Counted from the stretch's first letter, positions 17,972 through 27,365 are shown. The stretch is 64,000 bases of DNA from Streptomyces sp. SCSIO 30461 (GCF_037023745.1 NZ_CP146101.1:6526001-6590000), one strand, 5' to 3'. A program made the numbers and translations. Notes: generated by a model from the letters alone, not told the origin.

Positions 17972-19735
17972 CTACTTCGGGACCTCGTAGTCGCCGCCGA
18001 GCACCACTGTGACATCCGCGTTCGATGCGGCCTTGCCCTTCTTGACGGCCTTCTCAGGCAGCCCGAGCGTCTTGGCGACTTCCACGGCCTTGGGCTTGCC
18101 TGCCTCGTCCGCGTACAAGACCTGCGAGGACGGGACGGCGTCCGACTTGCCCGCGTCCACGAAGGAGTAACCGCCGTTGACCAGGACGATCCGGGCCGCC
18201 TCGGCGGCGTCGGCGTCGCCGGTCGCGTTTCGGACACCCACCCGCACCGCCGCACCCTGCTCGGGGGCACTGACCTTGCCGCCCAGGACGTCCTTGACGA
18301 CTCGGTCGCCGGCTTCCTCGCTGAGTGTCCCGTCCTGCCGGACCGGTAGCAGCGCGGTCTTGTAGTCACCGCCCTTGGCGTACTCCGACAGTGTGGCGAG
18401 CGAGGCTCCCAGGTCCTTCTCGGGCAGTGACGGGTCGAGGATCTGCGCGAGGGTCTCGATGGTCACCGTGGCGGCCTGGGGGTCGCTGGAGAGCTTCCGC
18501 AGCACTCCGTACATGACCTGGCCGAAGCGCTGGAGCTGGGCCGCCTCGGTCTCACCGCTGCCGCGGTAGGTGGCGTAGCCCACGGCCATCCTGCCGTTGA
18601 GGGTCTGGTTCTCGCCCTTCTCGACCAGCGGCTGCTCGCCCTCCTTGGCCCCGGGCACCTCGGTGTCGGTGGTGATGTCGACGCCGCCGACGAGCTCGAC
18701 CAAGTTCTCCAGATAGGGGGTGTCGAGCCGCCAGGTACCGGTGATCTCGGTGCCGAGCAGGTTACCGATCGACTCGCGGGTGCCGGCGGAGCCGTCGTCG
18801 TCGACGGACTTGCCGAGGGTGGTACCGGCGCCCTCGTCGTCCGCGACCGCGAGAGAGTTCGGAAGCAGGACGGTGGTGCCCTGCTTGGTGGTCTCGTTGT
18901 CGACGAGCAGGGCGGTGGAGGTACCGCCCTTCTTGGTGTTGTGCAGGTGGAGCACGATGACGTCGCGCTTCTGCGGGCCCGACGCGGCGGTCTCGGAGCC
19001 ATCGGGGCCGCCGGCGCCGGGCAGCTTGCCCGCGGACCAGAGGTATCCCACGCCGCCGATGAGCGCGAGAGCCAGAACGACGACGAGAGCCACCCCTCTG
19101 TTGCGCCCCCGCCGCTTGGCTTCCTCGCGCCGTTCGGAACGGCTCTCGGTGAACTTGAGCCAGTCGATCACATCTTCGGAGTCCTCGTCAGGCTCCTCGA
19201 TGAACGAGAACTGCTCGGTGCGGTACTCGCGCTGCTCGGCACCAAAGCCCCCGTCGTCGGTGGGGCGGCGCTGACCTGGTACGTGGGCGGTCCGGTCGGG
19301 CTCGTGACGCGGGTCGGGAGCGCCGTAGGCGTCGTACCGGTCGCTGTCGACGCGGTCCGTCTGGCCGTCCTGCCCGCCGTCGTACCCATGAGCGGGCCCC
19401 GGCTCGGGGACGTTCCCGGTGGCGCTCGGTTGCGGGGCGCCCTGCCAGCCGTACGAGTCCTGGCCGTAGGCCCCCTGGCTATGGGCCTCCTGGCTGTACG
19501 AGTCCTGGCCGTGCTGCTGTGTGTAAGGGTCGCTTCCGTGTCCGTACGCGTGGGTGTGGCCGTGACCCGGCTGCTGGGCCTGCTCCGGATACTGCTGCTG
19601 TCCGTACGGGTCGTACCCGCGGGGCTGCGGGGAGTGCTGGGGCTGCTGGTAGACCGGCTGCCCGTACTCGTCGTAGCCGATGATGTGCGGCTGCTGTGAG
19701 TAGTACGGGTCGTACGGGTTGTGCTGGTCGTTCAC
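17972..19735 (-). CDS. LytR-CpsA-Psr-type membrane protein with LytR_C domain, degenerate catalytic core
   Basis: A 587-residue envelope protein. A long Gln/Tyr/Gly/Pro-rich cytoplasmic N-terminus (1-200) leads to one membrane helix (GVALVVVLALALIGGVGYLW), an LCP-like extracellular domain (DVIVLHLHNTKKG to VELVGGVDITTDTEVPGAK) and a C-terminal LytR_C domain (VRVGVRNATGDADAAEAARI). LCP enzymes ligate glycopolymers to peptidoglycan. Here the usual RSDT and SIPRDT motifs read GGTSTALLVDN and LLPNSLAVAD, so key Arg/Asp ligands look absent. From memory, an S. coelicolor LCP protein at a similar position (PdtA) attaches wall polymers; orthology is unverified. GTG start with GAGAGGGG 5 nt upstream. 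Confidence 0.82.
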   Translation of the reverse strand: MNDQHNPYDPYYSQQPHIIGYDEYGQPVYQQPQHSPQPRGYDPYGQQQYPEQAQQPGHGHTHAYGHGSDPYTQQHGQDSYSQEAHSQGAYGQDSYGWQGAPQPSATGNVPEPGPAHGYDGGQDGQTDRVDSDRYDAYGAPDPRHEPDRTAHVPGQRRPTDDGGFGAEQREYRTEQFSFIEEPDEDSEDVIDWLKFTESRSERREEAKRRGRNRGVALVVVLALALIGGVGYLWSAGKLPGAGGPDGSETAASGPQKRDVIVLHLHNTKKGGTSTALLVDNETTKQGTTVLLPNSLAVADDEGAGTTLGKSVDDDGSAGTRESIGNLLGTEITGTWRLDTPYLENLVELVGGVDITTDTEVPGAKEGEQPLVEKGENQTLNGRMAVGYATYRGSGETEAAQLQRFGQVMYGVLRKLSSDPQAATVTIETLAQILDPSLPEKDLGASLATLSEYAKGGDYKTALLPVRQDGTLSEEAGDRVVKDVLGGKVSAPEQGAAVRVGVRNATGDADAAEAARIVLVNGGYSFVDAGKSDAVPSSQVLYADEAGKPKAVEVAKTLGLPEKAVKKGKAASNADVTVVLGGDYEVPK

Positions 19736-19754
19736 CGCTGCCCCTCTCCGTGGC

Positions 19755-20378
19755 TCACTCGCCGCGGTACAACTGGCGCTTGTCGATGTACCGCACCACA
19801 CCGTCCGGCACCAGATACCAGACCGGATCCCCCTCCGCGACCCTCGCCCGGCAATCGGTGGAGGAGATGGCGAGTGCCGGAACCTCGACGAGCGAGACGC
19901 CGCCCTCGGGCAGTCCGTCATCCGTCAGATCGTGGCCTGGCCGCGTGACACCGATGAAGTGGGCGAGCGCGAAGAGCTCTTCGGCGTCCCGCCAGGTGAG
20001 GATCTGGGCGAGCGCGTCCGCACCGGTGATGAAGAAGAGGTCCGCGTCGCTGTTGAGCGCGCGCAGATCTCGCAGGGTGTCGATGGTGTAGGTCGGACCA
20101 CCGCGGTCGATGTCGATACGGCTCACCGAGAACTGGGGGTTGGACGCCGTGGCGATGACCGTCATCAGATACCGGTCCTCGGCAGGGGAAACCGCCTTGT
20201 GGCTCTTCTGCCACGGCTGTCCGGTGGGCACGAACACCACCTCGTCGAGGTGGAAGAGGGCGGCCACTTCACTGGCCGCCACCAAGTGGCCGTGATGGAT
20301 CGGGTCGAATGTCCCGCCCATGACGCCGAGTCGGCGCTTGCCGCCCCTCGTGGGCAGTTCCTGTTTTCCCATACCCAT
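19755..20378 (-). CDS. nadD: Nicotinate-nucleotide adenylyltransferase
   Basis: Converts nicotinate mononucleotide and ATP to deamido-NAD in NAD synthesis. 207 residues with the nucleotidyltransferase motif [18 protein letters not shown] (GxFxPxHxGH) at residues 18-35, [12 protein letters not shown] binding the substrate, and the C-terminal [10 protein letters not shown] motif. ATG 20376-20378 is chosen; an ATG two codons later is possible. A TAGGCT hexamer ends 8 nt upstream and there is no ribosome-binding site, suggesting a leaderless transcript. The stop is 19 bp from the LCP gene start, so the two are likely cotranscribed. Confidence 0.95.
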   Translation of the reverse strand: MGMGKQELPTRGGKRRLGVMGGTFDPIHHGHLVAASEVAALFHLDEVVFVPTGQPWQKSHKAVSPAEDRYLMTVIATASNPQFSVSRIDIDRGGPTYTIDTLRDLRALNSDADLFFITGADALAQILTWRDAEELFALAHFIGVTRPGHDLTDDGLPEGGVSLVEVPALAISSTDCRARVAEGDPVWYLVPDGVVRYIDKRQLYRGE

Positions 20379-20386
20379 GCGTGCAG

Positions 20387-20392
20387 AGCCTA
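20387..20392 (-). promoter_or_regulatory. -10 element TAGGCT, putative leaderless promoter of nadD
   Basis: TAGGCT ends 8 nt before the nadD ATG; the gap CTGCACGC lacks a ribosome-binding site. Confidence 0.4.
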
Positions 20393-20416
20393 CTGGCACG
20401 GCCGTCCGGCCCCGTA

Positions 20417-20578
20417 TCAGCGGTCGCGGTTGAAGCGGGTGGTGATCCACAGCAGCAGCAGCAGGGCGCCGAATGCCCCGAAGCCGGTGAGGTAGGGGCT
20501 GAGGCTTTCGTGGTTGCCACCGTGCTCTGCACCCTCGGCGAGAGTGACCAGGCTGGCGGCGGTGCTGGCGAGGCTCAT
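20417..20578 (-). CDS. 53-residue single-pass membrane microprotein
   Basis: A 53-residue ORF beginning [20 protein letters not shown], with one C-terminal membrane helix ([18 protein letters not shown]) and a basic end FNRDR. Its position directly before nadD on the same strand and its ordered helix-plus-basic-tail design support a real gene. No Shine-Dalgarno is strong. Function unknown; the His-containing [11 protein letters not shown] segment would face outside if the basic tail stays inside. Confidence 0.6.
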   Translation of the reverse strand: MSLASTAASLVTLAEGAEHGGNHESLSPYLTGFGAFGALLLLLWITTRFNRDR

Positions 20579-20807
20579 CTTCTACAGGACCTATCGATCG
20601 GGGAGTCGGACCGGAGACTTCGCGCACATCGTATGCGCCGGGTGCGGGCACGCTCACGCCGACTCAGTCGTTGGGGCAACCGGGGTTGTCCACAGGCCCG
20701 GCGACATCGCGACCGCAGACCCTAGTCTGGGGTCTGCCAGAGGGGCGGGGCCTGGGACGGACCGCCACCACTGGTGGGAACGGCTGGCTAGGAACAGGGG
20801 GCATACG

Positions 20808-21893
20808 ATGACCGACAGCAATTCCGGCAGCGAGAAAGTGCCGAGCAGGCAACGCCGTCGCTTCCCCGGAATCTCCTCCCGGGCTTACGAGCATCCGGCG
20901 GACCGCTCGGCGCTGGTCGCGCTGCGCAAGCTCAGCGGCTTCGACACGGTATTCAAGGCCCTGAGCGGGCTGCTGCCGGAGAGAAGCCTCCGGCTGCTCT
21001 TCCTGTCCGACTCCGTACGGGTCGGCGACGCCCAGTTCGCCCACCTCAACGACATGCTCCGCGACGCCTGCTACATCCTGGACCTGGAGAAGGTCCCGCC
21101 GATGTACGTCACGCAGGATCCGAAGCCCAACGCGATGTGCATCGGCCTCGACGAGCCGATCATCGTCGTCACGACCGGCCTGGTGGAGTTGCTCGACGAG
21201 GAGGAGATGCGGGCCGTCATCGGCCACGAGGTGGGACACGCCCTGTCCGGCCATGCGGTGTACCGGACGATACTCCTCTTCCTCACCAATCTGGCGCTCA
21301 AGGTGGCGTGGATACCGCTCGGCAATGTCGCGATCATGGCGATAGTCACGGCGCTGCGCGAGTGGTTCCGGAAGTCGGAGCTCTCGGCGGACCGTGCGGG
21401 ACTGCTGGTGGGCCAGGATCTCCAGGCGTCGATGCGGGGCTTGATGAAGATCGCCGGCGGTAACCACCTGCACGAGATGAACGTCGACGCGTTCCTGGAG
21501 CAGGCGGAGGAGTACGAGGCGGGCGGGGACCTGCGCGACTCGGTGCTCAAGATACTCAACCTGCTTCCGCGCTCCCACCCCTTCACCACGGTGCGTGCCG
21601 CGGAGCTGAAGAAATGGGCCGAGAGCCGTGACTACCAGCGGATCCTCGACGGCCACTACCCGCGCCGCACCGAGGACAAGGACACGTCCGTCACGGACTC
21701 CATCCGCGAGTCGGCCGCGCACTACGCGGGTTCGGTGCGGACGAGCAAGGACCCTCTGATGAAGCTGGTCGGAGACATAGCCGGGGGCGCGGGCGACCTC
21801 GGCGGCCGGCTGCGGGACAAGTTCACGGGCGCGGGCGGCACGGGCGGTCAGAGCGGCGAACGCCGGGCGGACGAGGAGGGCGGCAGGGACTGA
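20808..21893 (+). CDS. M48-family zinc metalloprotease
   Basis: A 361-residue HtpX/STE24-like protease. The zinc site HEVGHALSGH (residues 140-149) is followed by two hydrophobic segments (TILLFLTNLALKVAWIPLG, VAIMAIVTALREW) and the third ligand in ELSADRAGLL. A peripheral N-terminus carries the UPF-like SLRLLFLSDSVRVG. The C-terminal 90 residues are Gly/Arg-rich and probably disordered. AGGGGG lies 7 nt upstream of the ATG. It is divergent from the 53-residue membrane gene. Likely substrate class: membrane or cell-surface proteins; inferred. Confidence 0.9.
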   Translation: MTDSNSGSEKVPSRQRRRFPGISSRAYEHPADRSALVALRKLSGFDTVFKALSGLLPERSLRLLFLSDSVRVGDAQFAHLNDMLRDACYILDLEKVPPMYVTQDPKPNAMCIGLDEPIIVVTTGLVELLDEEEMRAVIGHEVGHALSGHAVYRTILLFLTNLALKVAWIPLGNVAIMAIVTALREWFRKSELSADRAGLLVGQDLQASMRGLMKIAGGNHLHEMNVDAFLEQAEEYEAGGDLRDSVLKILNLLPRSHPFTTVRAAELKKWAESRDYQRILDGHYPRRTEDKDTSVTDSIRESAAHYAGSVRTSKDPLMKLVGDIAGGAGDLGGRLRDKFTGAGGTGGQSGERRADEEGGRD

Positions 21894-22054
21894 GACCGGC
21901 CGGGAACGCCCGGACACCGGGCTCGCCGGAGACTGGAGCTCCTGAGGGTCCGTGGGAAGCGGGAAGCCGGGGAAGGCGAGGTCCTTCGCCCTGGCGGGGC
22001 CGCTGGAGGTACGGAGACCGCAGCCGTGATGTGGGGAGGGGTCCCCCGGACATG

Positions 22055-23140
22055 TCAGGTGGTAGGCGGCGCGGTGGGCTGGGCGCCCGGGGCGAGTGAG
22101 CCGCAGAAGGCGGCGGTGGCACGCCCGGTCTGGTAGGGGTCGGTGGCGGCAGGGCCCGTACCGTTCGCACGCCGACCTGCCAGCAGCGGGTCCAGGGCGC
22201 CGGAAGGATCGGCGGAGCAGGCCATCGGGCCGGCCTGGGTGTAGCTGGAGAGCAGCTCCGCCCGGTGGGTGCGCAGATCTTCGAGGTCGAAGCGGAAGCG
22301 CAGTTCACGGCGGACGGTGAAGAGGGAGGAGTCATTCACGCGCGGGCCGGTGTCAGCCGGGCGGAGCGCGTAGGTGAAGGTGTGGTCCGAGGCGACCTCA
22401 AGCGCGTTGGAACCGGCGTCGGTGACCCTGAGGGTGCCATGGACCCGTATCTCGGGGTCGGCGAGTGCGGCCTTCGCGGGGTCGAAGCGCACCAGCCAGC
22501 CGGTCGCCGCGTGGCGGCCGTCGTTGACGGGGGCGTCCACGGAGCGGTCGAACTGCTCGATCTGGTCCGGGTCGAGCAGCACCCGTACCGGTCGCGTGGA
22601 GCTGCCGCCCAGAACGGCGGGGTCGAGCGAGGACTTCACCAGGTAGTCCTTGGCTATGGTCAGCGCGGTCATGACCTGGCTTTGGGAGAAATTGCCGGTG
22701 CGCTCCACCGCCGGAAGGGTGATTCCGGCGGCTCCCGAGCGGTACTGGGCGGCGGGGCTGCGCGCGTACAGCTGGGCGGGGTCTCCACCGGGCACGGTGC
22801 CTAGCGGGGCCAGGGGTATCACCATGCTCCGCAGCGGCTCTGCGGGCTGGGAGGGGGTGGGCTGGTAGGGATGGCGGACGCCCATGTAGATCGCGGTGCC
22901 GAAGGCCACGGCTATCAGCAGCAGCAGGAGGACCACCTGCTTGGCCCCGGTCCACATCCGCCAGCCGGGACGGCTGCGGACGGCCCTGGCGTGGTCGCCC
23001 ATCCGCTCCCGGGCGGAGTACTCCTGAAGGCGGGCAGCACGGACGAACGATTCGTCGAACACGACGGATCCGTATTCGTCGTCGCCTCCGCCGGGGAGCC
23101 CCTCGGGATTCCCCTCAGGTGGGTCTCCACGCCCTGCCAT
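22055..23140 (-). CDS. Single-pass membrane protein, unknown extracellular domain
   Basis: A 361-residue protein. N-terminal cytoplasmic part holds YGSVVFDESFVRAARLQEYS (about 23-42), then a membrane helix (QVVLLLLLIAVAFGTAIYMG, about 68-87) and a 270-residue outer domain (RSMVIPLAPLGTVPGGDP to FCGSLAPGAQ) with a Cys pair near the C-terminus (MACSADP, AAFCGSL). I do not recognise a family. The FDESFVRAA motif recurs in the next upstream gene. ATG 23138-23140 is preceded by TACCCT ending 6 nt away. It is convergent with the M48 protease. Confidence 0.75.
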   Translation of the reverse strand: MAGRGDPPEGNPEGLPGGGDDEYGSVVFDESFVRAARLQEYSARERMGDHARAVRSRPGWRMWTGAKQVVLLLLLIAVAFGTAIYMGVRHPYQPTPSQPAEPLRSMVIPLAPLGTVPGGDPAQLYARSPAAQYRSGAAGITLPAVERTGNFSQSQVMTALTIAKDYLVKSSLDPAVLGGSSTRPVRVLLDPDQIEQFDRSVDAPVNDGRHAATGWLVRFDPAKAALADPEIRVHGTLRVTDAGSNALEVASDHTFTYALRPADTGPRVNDSSLFTVRRELRFRFDLEDLRTHRAELLSSYTQAGPMACSADPSGALDPLLAGRRANGTGPAATDPYQTGRATAAFCGSLAPGAQPTAPPTT

Positions 23141-23146
23141 ATCTTC

Positions 23147-23152
23147 AGGGTA
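23147..23152 (-). promoter_or_regulatory. -10 element TACCCT, putative leaderless promoter
   Basis: TACCCT ends 6 nt before ATG 23140. A TTTACG 16 nt further upstream could be a weak -35. Confidence 0.45.
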
Positions 23153-23240
23153 GGTCTGGAGGGTCGAACGTAAACGCGGAGCCGATCGACAAGTTCGGAC
23201 AAGTGTTCCCTTTGGGGTCTGCTGAGTCGACGCCCGAGCC

Positions 23241-23819
23241 TCAGGGAATCTGAGGGACGACAGAGACGGGGGATGGCATCCGATCGTCCGGGTCGGGTAT
23301 CGCCGATGGCCGGTCGACGCCGGTGGTGGCGGGCTGAGGGACACTGTCCTGCCGATTGCCTGACGCGCCCCGGTAGACGGCGCCAAAGGCGAGAGCGACC
23401 ATGCCGATCCCCATCACCAGCGCGAGCACCCATGCGACGGGGCGGTGCCAGTGCGCGGTGCCGCGGTAGGGGCGCAGTGCGCCGCCGTGCGGGCCGTAGG
23501 GGTCCAGGTCCTGCAGTCCGCGGTCGTCGTAGGCGTCGTACAGGCGGGCGTGGCCGTACGCACCGCCCGGGCCGTAACCATCGTCGTAGAACTCGTCGTC
23601 AGCAGACCCTCCGCCCGCACGCGCCCGCGCGGCCTCGGCTTCTGCGCGTGCTTGGGCGGCGGCAATCAGGCGCTCGGCCGCGGAGAGCTCATGGAAGAGG
23701 GCGGCCCGGACGAAGTCCTCGTCGAACGCCACGGAGGCGAAGTCCTCATCCGCGCCTCCGCGGTCGTCGTCGGGCTCCCAGCCGTCCGGAAACGGCCTGC
23801 CCCCCACGTCGTCCGGCAC
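23241..23819 (-). CDS. Single-pass membrane protein sharing a motif with its neighbour
   Basis: A 192-residue protein: acidic N-terminus with ASVAFDEDFVRAALFHELSAAERL (about 28-51), an Ala/Glu/Arg helix, a Gly/Tyr/Asp-rich stretch, one membrane helix (VAWVLALVMGIGMVALAFGAVY) and a short outer tail rich in Pro. The VAFDEDFVRAA...ELSAAER segment matches VVFDESFVRAA...EYSARER in the neighbouring gene, so the two are related in their cytoplasmic part. GTG start; TACGCT ends 6 nt upstream. Unknown function. Confidence 0.72.
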   Translation of the reverse strand: MPDDVGGRPFPDGWEPDDDRGGADEDFASVAFDEDFVRAALFHELSAAERLIAAAQARAEAEAARARAGGGSADDEFYDDGYGPGGAYGHARLYDAYDDRGLQDLDPYGPHGGALRPYRGTAHWHRPVAWVLALVMGIGMVALAFGAVYRGASGNRQDSVPQPATTGVDRPSAIPDPDDRMPSPVSVVPQIP

Positions 23820-23825
23820 GCCATC

Positions 23826-23831
23826 AGCGTA
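23826..23831 (-). promoter_or_regulatory. -10 element TACGCT, putative leaderless promoter
   Basis: TACGCT ends 6 nt before the GTG at 23817-23819; no ribosome-binding site lies between. Confidence 0.4.
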
Positions 23832-23907
23832 GACCGGGCCGGGGGATTTGGGCAGGGAGTGCGGGGAAGTGCCCGCACTCCCTCACCACCCTGCGATCAC
23901 GTCGGCA

Positions 23908-25191
23908 TCACCTGGTGTGACCGTCACCGGTGACGATGTACTTCGTCGAGGTGAGCTCGGGAAGCCCCATCGGGCCGCGGGCGTGCAGCTTCTGCGTGGA
24001 GATCCCGATCTCGGCGCCGAAGCCGAACTGACCACCGTCCGTGAATCGGGTGGACGCGTTCACAGCCACGGTCGTGGAGTCGACCAATTGGGTGAACCTG
24101 CGGGCCGCGGCCTGGGAGGTGGTGACGATGGCCTCGGTGTGACCGGACGACCAGAGCCGGATGTGCTCGACGGCCTTGTCCAGAGAGTCGACCACCGCGG
24201 CGGCGATGTCGTGGGAGAGGTATTCGGTCTCCCAGTCCTCCGGCGTCGCGGGGACGACGGTGGCCTTGGTGCCCTTGGCGTACTCCGAGGTCCGCTCGTC
24301 GGCGTGGACGGTGACCCCGGCCTCGGCGAGGGCGTCCAGGGCGCGGGGCAGGAAGGCGGCGGCGATGTCCTGGTGCACCAGCAGGGTCTCGGCGGCGTTG
24401 CAGACGCTGACCCGGTGCGCCTTGGAGTTGATGAGGATGTCGACCGCCATGTCGAGATCGGTCTCGGCGTCGACATAGACGTGGCAGTTGCCGGTGCCCG
24501 TCTCGATGACCGGCACCGTGGACTCCTCCACGACGGTCCTGATGAGGGAGGCGCCGCCGCGCGGGATGAGCACATCCACCAGGCCGCGGGCGCGCATCAG
24601 CTCACGGACGGAATCACGGCTCTCACCAGGGACGAGCTGCACCGCGTCGGCGGGCAGCCCTGCTCCGCCGACGGCGTCGCGCAGCACTCGCACCAGCGCG
24701 GTGTTCGACGCGTAGGCGGAGGAGGAGCCTCGCAGCAGCACCGCGTTCCCGGACTTCAGGCAGAGCGCAGCCGCGTCAACGGTCACGTTCGGACGGGCCT
24801 CGTAGATGATGCCGACGACACCGAGGGGAACACGGACCTGCCTCAGATCGATGCCGTTGGGCAGCGTGGACCCGCGTACGACCTCACCGACGGGGTCCGG
24901 CAGCGCGGCCACGTCACGGACGTCCGCCGCGATGGCACGGACCCGCTCAGGCGTCAGGGTGAGCCGGTCGATGATGGCCTCGCTGGTCCCCGCCTCGCGG
25001 GCGCGGGCGATGTCCTCGGCGTTGGCCTCCACGATCTCCGCGGTACGCACCTCGAGGGCGTCGGCAATCGCCAGCAGGGCATCGTCCTTGACCGCGCGCG
25101 GAAGTGGCGCGATCTCTGCGGCGGCTGCGCGGGCCCGGTAGGCGGCCTGGGTGACCGGGGACATGTCGTCGTACGGGGAGAGCGAGGTCAT
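23908..25191 (-). CDS. proA: Gamma-glutamyl phosphate reductase
   Basis: Second step of proline synthesis: NADPH-dependent reduction of glutamyl-5-phosphate to the semialdehyde. 427 residues, normal length. Seen: [32 protein letters not shown] in the cofactor domain, [12 protein letters not shown], the catalytic Cys in [18 protein letters not shown], and the ending [32 protein letters not shown] 25189-25191 has no ribosome-binding site; TACCCT ends 6 nt upstream. proB lies about 1 kb upstream on the same strand, with a hypothetical gene between them. Confidence 0.97.
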   Translation of the reverse strand: MTSLSPYDDMSPVTQAAYRARAAAAEIAPLPRAVKDDALLAIADALEVRTAEIVEANAEDIARAREAGTSEAIIDRLTLTPERVRAIAADVRDVAALPDPVGEVVRGSTLPNGIDLRQVRVPLGVVGIIYEARPNVTVDAAALCLKSGNAVLLRGSSSAYASNTALVRVLRDAVGGAGLPADAVQLVPGESRDSVRELMRARGLVDVLIPRGGASLIRTVVEESTVPVIETGTGNCHVYVDAETDLDMAVDILINSKAHRVSVCNAAETLLVHQDIAAAFLPRALDALAEAGVTVHADERTSEYAKGTKATVVPATPEDWETEYLSHDIAAAVVDSLDKAVEHIRLWSSGHTEAIVTTSQAAARRFTQLVDSTTVAVNASTRFTDGGQFGFGAEIGISTQKLHARGPMGLPELTSTKYIVTGDGHTR

Positions 25192-25197
25192 GCCCGC

Positions 25198-25203
25198 AGG
25201 GTA
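25198..25203 (-). promoter_or_regulatory. -10 element TACCCT, putative leaderless promoter of proA
   Basis: TACCCT ends 6 nt before the proA ATG, implying proA is transcribed on its own rather than only with proB. Confidence 0.5.
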
Positions 25204-25399
25204 ATGCGCCTGCCGCGGACATCCGGCACCGTATCCCGCACTGCGAGACGGACCCCTGGCCCAGCGCCGGTCCACGGCCCGGGAAAGACGGGTCCGATGG
25301 CCGATCCATGCGGTCGCCCGCCACGGATTTCCCGGACCCGCTCCCAGGCTCGGTGCGGAGTTCAGGAGTCCGAGGCGGCGGCCCGGAGACCGCGGAGCC

Positions 25400-25831
25400 T
25401 CAGTACGGGTGGACGCCGACAGGGGCCGCGGGTGGCGGGCCGTACCCCTCCGCGATGCGCTGGTGGTACGTCTCGCGGTCGATGACCTCCAGGCCGACGA
25501 TCTCCCAGGGCGGCAGCTTGGCACTGGAACGGTGCTCGCCCCACAGCCGCAGCGCCACCGCAGCGGCATCGTGCAGATCGCGGGCCTCTTCCCAGTAGCG
25601 GATCTCGGCGTGATCGTTGGCATAGCGGCTGGTCAGCAGGAACGGATGGTCATGGGCCAGTTGCTCCAGACCTCGCCTGACCTCCTTGAGCGGGGTCTCG
25701 GCGCCCGAGACGCACAAGGTGATGTGCCAGAGCCTGGACAGCGCGCCATCGCCCTCGGGCGCCTCCGCGGAGCCCGGCTCGTTGAAGTCCGCGCCTGCCT
25801 CCACGCTGGTGAGGGCACGCGGCTCCCCCAC
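25400..25831 (-). CDS. Conserved small protein of unknown function between proB and proA
   Basis: About 143 residues. The conserved-looking core is [59 protein letters not shown] and [17 protein letters not shown], an alternating alpha/beta pattern; the ending is a Pro/Gly-rich tail. I do not recognise the family. Start uncertain: GTG 25829-25831 and GTG 25802-25804 are both in frame, and the frame stays open to 26164 with low-quality sequence. It sits between the two proline genes on the same strand but need not act in proline synthesis. Confidence 0.68.
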   Translation of the reverse strand: MGEPRALTSVEAGADFNEPGSAEAPEGDGALSRLWHITLCVSGAETPLKEVRRGLEQLAHDHPFLLTSRYANDHAEIRYWEEARDLHDAAAVALRLWGEHRSSAKLPPWEIVGLEVIDRETYHQRIAEGYGPPPAAPVGVHPY

Positions 25832-26198
25832 CGCCCTGCGGGTCCGTGCGATCGCGCTGCCTCCTGTCCCCCGGGGCGCCGCCCCTGGGCGCGCTCGTCT
25901 CACCGGCGACCTCCTGTTGCTCCGTTGCCGTTCCCGGGCCCCGTCCTGCCCCCTGACGGAAGTCCCTCTGACAAAGTCCCCCGGACAAAGTTGACCAGTC
26001 CCGGGGCGCACGTGTGGCGGTTTTGGTAAACGTCCCCGCCGGAGGGCGGGAGTTTCAGCCGTTTCGCAGCCCGTTCCCCATTTCGTTCCGCACTCGTTCC
26101 GATGCGCCGTTCCGCACTCGCTCCGATGCGGCCCTGTGCCGATCCCGAGAGGCCGAGCGAGCACCGCCCCGGTGCCCGCTCCGACCCCGGGTCAGCGG
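25832..26198. other. Non-coding gap after proB
   Basis: No convincing gene. It holds a hairpin CCCGCC-ggag-GGCGGG (26035-26050), a possible proB terminator, and two 24-bp tandem copies of a CGTTCCGCACTCG-type unit (26084-26107 and 26108-26131, 22 of 24 identical). An open frame crosses the area but reads as low-complexity Arg/Gly/Pro. Confidence 0.5.
26084..26131. repeat. Two 24-bp tandem repeats
   Basis: CGTTCCGCACTCGTTCCGAT followed by GCGC is repeated at once as CGTTCCGCACTCGCTCCGAT followed by GCGG. They lie downstream of proB and might be operator-like or simple slippage products. Confidence 0.6.
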
Positions 26199-27365
26199 TC
26201 AGCGGGTCAGTACGACGAGATCGTCACGGTGGATGACCTCGCGCTCGTAGCCCGGACCCAGCTCCTTGGCGAGCTCCCGCGTGGAGCGGCCGATGAGCTG
26301 CGGGATCTCCCTGGCGTCGAAGTTGACGAGCCCGCGAGCCACCGGTCTGCCCTCGGCATCGCGCAGTTCCACCGGGTCCCCCGCGGTGAACTCCCCCTCC
26401 ACCCCGGCGATGCCGGCCGGCAGCAGGGACTTCCTTCCTTCGACGATCGCCCGTACGGCCCCGGCGTCAAGCGTCAGCGATCCCCGCGGAGTCGAGGCGT
26501 GGGCGAGCCACAGCAGCCGATCGGCGGTGCGGCGCCCCGTACGGTGGAACCAGGTGCCCGTGTCCCGCCCGGCGAGGGCGTCCGCGGCCCGGCTGGCGGA
26601 AGTGAGCACCACGGGCACACCCGCGGCTGCGGCGATCCGAGCCGCCTCGACCTTGGTGACCATGCCCCCGGTGCCGACACCCGCCTTGCCCGCCGAGCCG
26701 ATCGAGACACCCTCCAAGTCGGCGGGGCCCCGGACCTCCTCGATCCTGGAGGTGCCCGGCCTGCCGGGGTCACCGTTGTAGAGGCCGTCCACATCCGAGA
26801 GCAGCACCAGCAGATCGGCGCGCACGAGATGGGCGACCAAGGCGGCGAGCCGGTCGTTGTCACCGAAACGGATCTCGTCCGTGGCGACGGTGTCGTTCTC
26901 GTTGACGACCGGTACCGCGCCCATGGTCAGCAACTGGTCGAGGGTGCGGTACGCGTTGCGGTAGTGGGCGCGCCGGCTGGTGTCGTCGGTGGTGAGGAGC
27001 ACCTGACCGACCCGCACGCCATAGCGGGCGAAGGAGGCGGTGTAGCGGGCGACGAGCAGGCCCTGGCCGACACTGGCGGCGGCCTGCTGGCGGGCGAGGT
27101 CCTTGGGGCGCCGGGCCAGTCCGAGGGGAGCGAGTCCGGCCGCGATGGCACCGCTGGAGACCAGGACGATCTCCTTCTCGCCGCCGCTGCGGGCCTTGGC
27201 CAGCACATCGACGAGTGCGTCCACCCGGTCCGCGTCGAGGCCGCCCGCTGCGGTGGTGAGTGAGGACGAGCCGACCTTGACGACGATCCTGCGGGCGTCC
27301 GCCACGCCCTTTCGGTGTTCCCTGACCACTGACCCCGCCGCCCCTGACTGCCTCGCACCTGTCAC
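26199..27365 (-). CDS. proB: Glutamate 5-kinase
   Basis: First step of proline synthesis, ATP-dependent phosphorylation of glutamate; the target of proline feedback in most bacteria. 388 residues: amino-acid kinase domain (RIVVKVGSSSLTT, IVLVSSGAIAAGL, VPVVNENDTVATDEIRFGDND, VGTGGMVTKVEAARIAAAAGV) and a C-terminal PUA domain (LPAGIAGVEGEFTAGDPVEL, ARGLVNFDAREI). GTG start 27363-27365 has TAGATT ending 6 nt upstream, so a leaderless transcript is likely. Its stop is followed by a long non-coding gap, not by proA. Confidence 0.97.
   Translation of the reverse strand: MTGARQSGAAGSVVREHRKGVADARRIVVKVGSSSLTTAAGGLDADRVDALVDVLAKARSGGEKEIVLVSSGAIAAGLAPLGLARRPKDLARQQAAASVGQGLLVARYTASFARYGVRVGQVLLTTDDTSRRAHYRNAYRTLDQLLTMGAVPVVNENDTVATDEIRFGDNDRLAALVAHLVRADLLVLLSDVDGLYNGDPGRPGTSRIEEVRGPADLEGVSIGSAGKAGVGTGGMVTKVEAARIAAAAGVPVVLTSASRAADALAGRDTGTWFHRTGRRTADRLLWLAHASTPRGSLTLDAGAVRAIVEGRKSLLPAGIAGVEGEFTAGDPVELRDAEGRPVARGLVNFDAREIPQLIGRSTRELAKELGPGYEREVIHRDDLVVLTR

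Noticed and set aside
25832..26164. N-terminal extension of the proB-proA hypothetical protein
   Set aside because: The extra ~110 residues are Arg/Gly/Pro low complexity encoded partly by tandem repeats, with no start signal.
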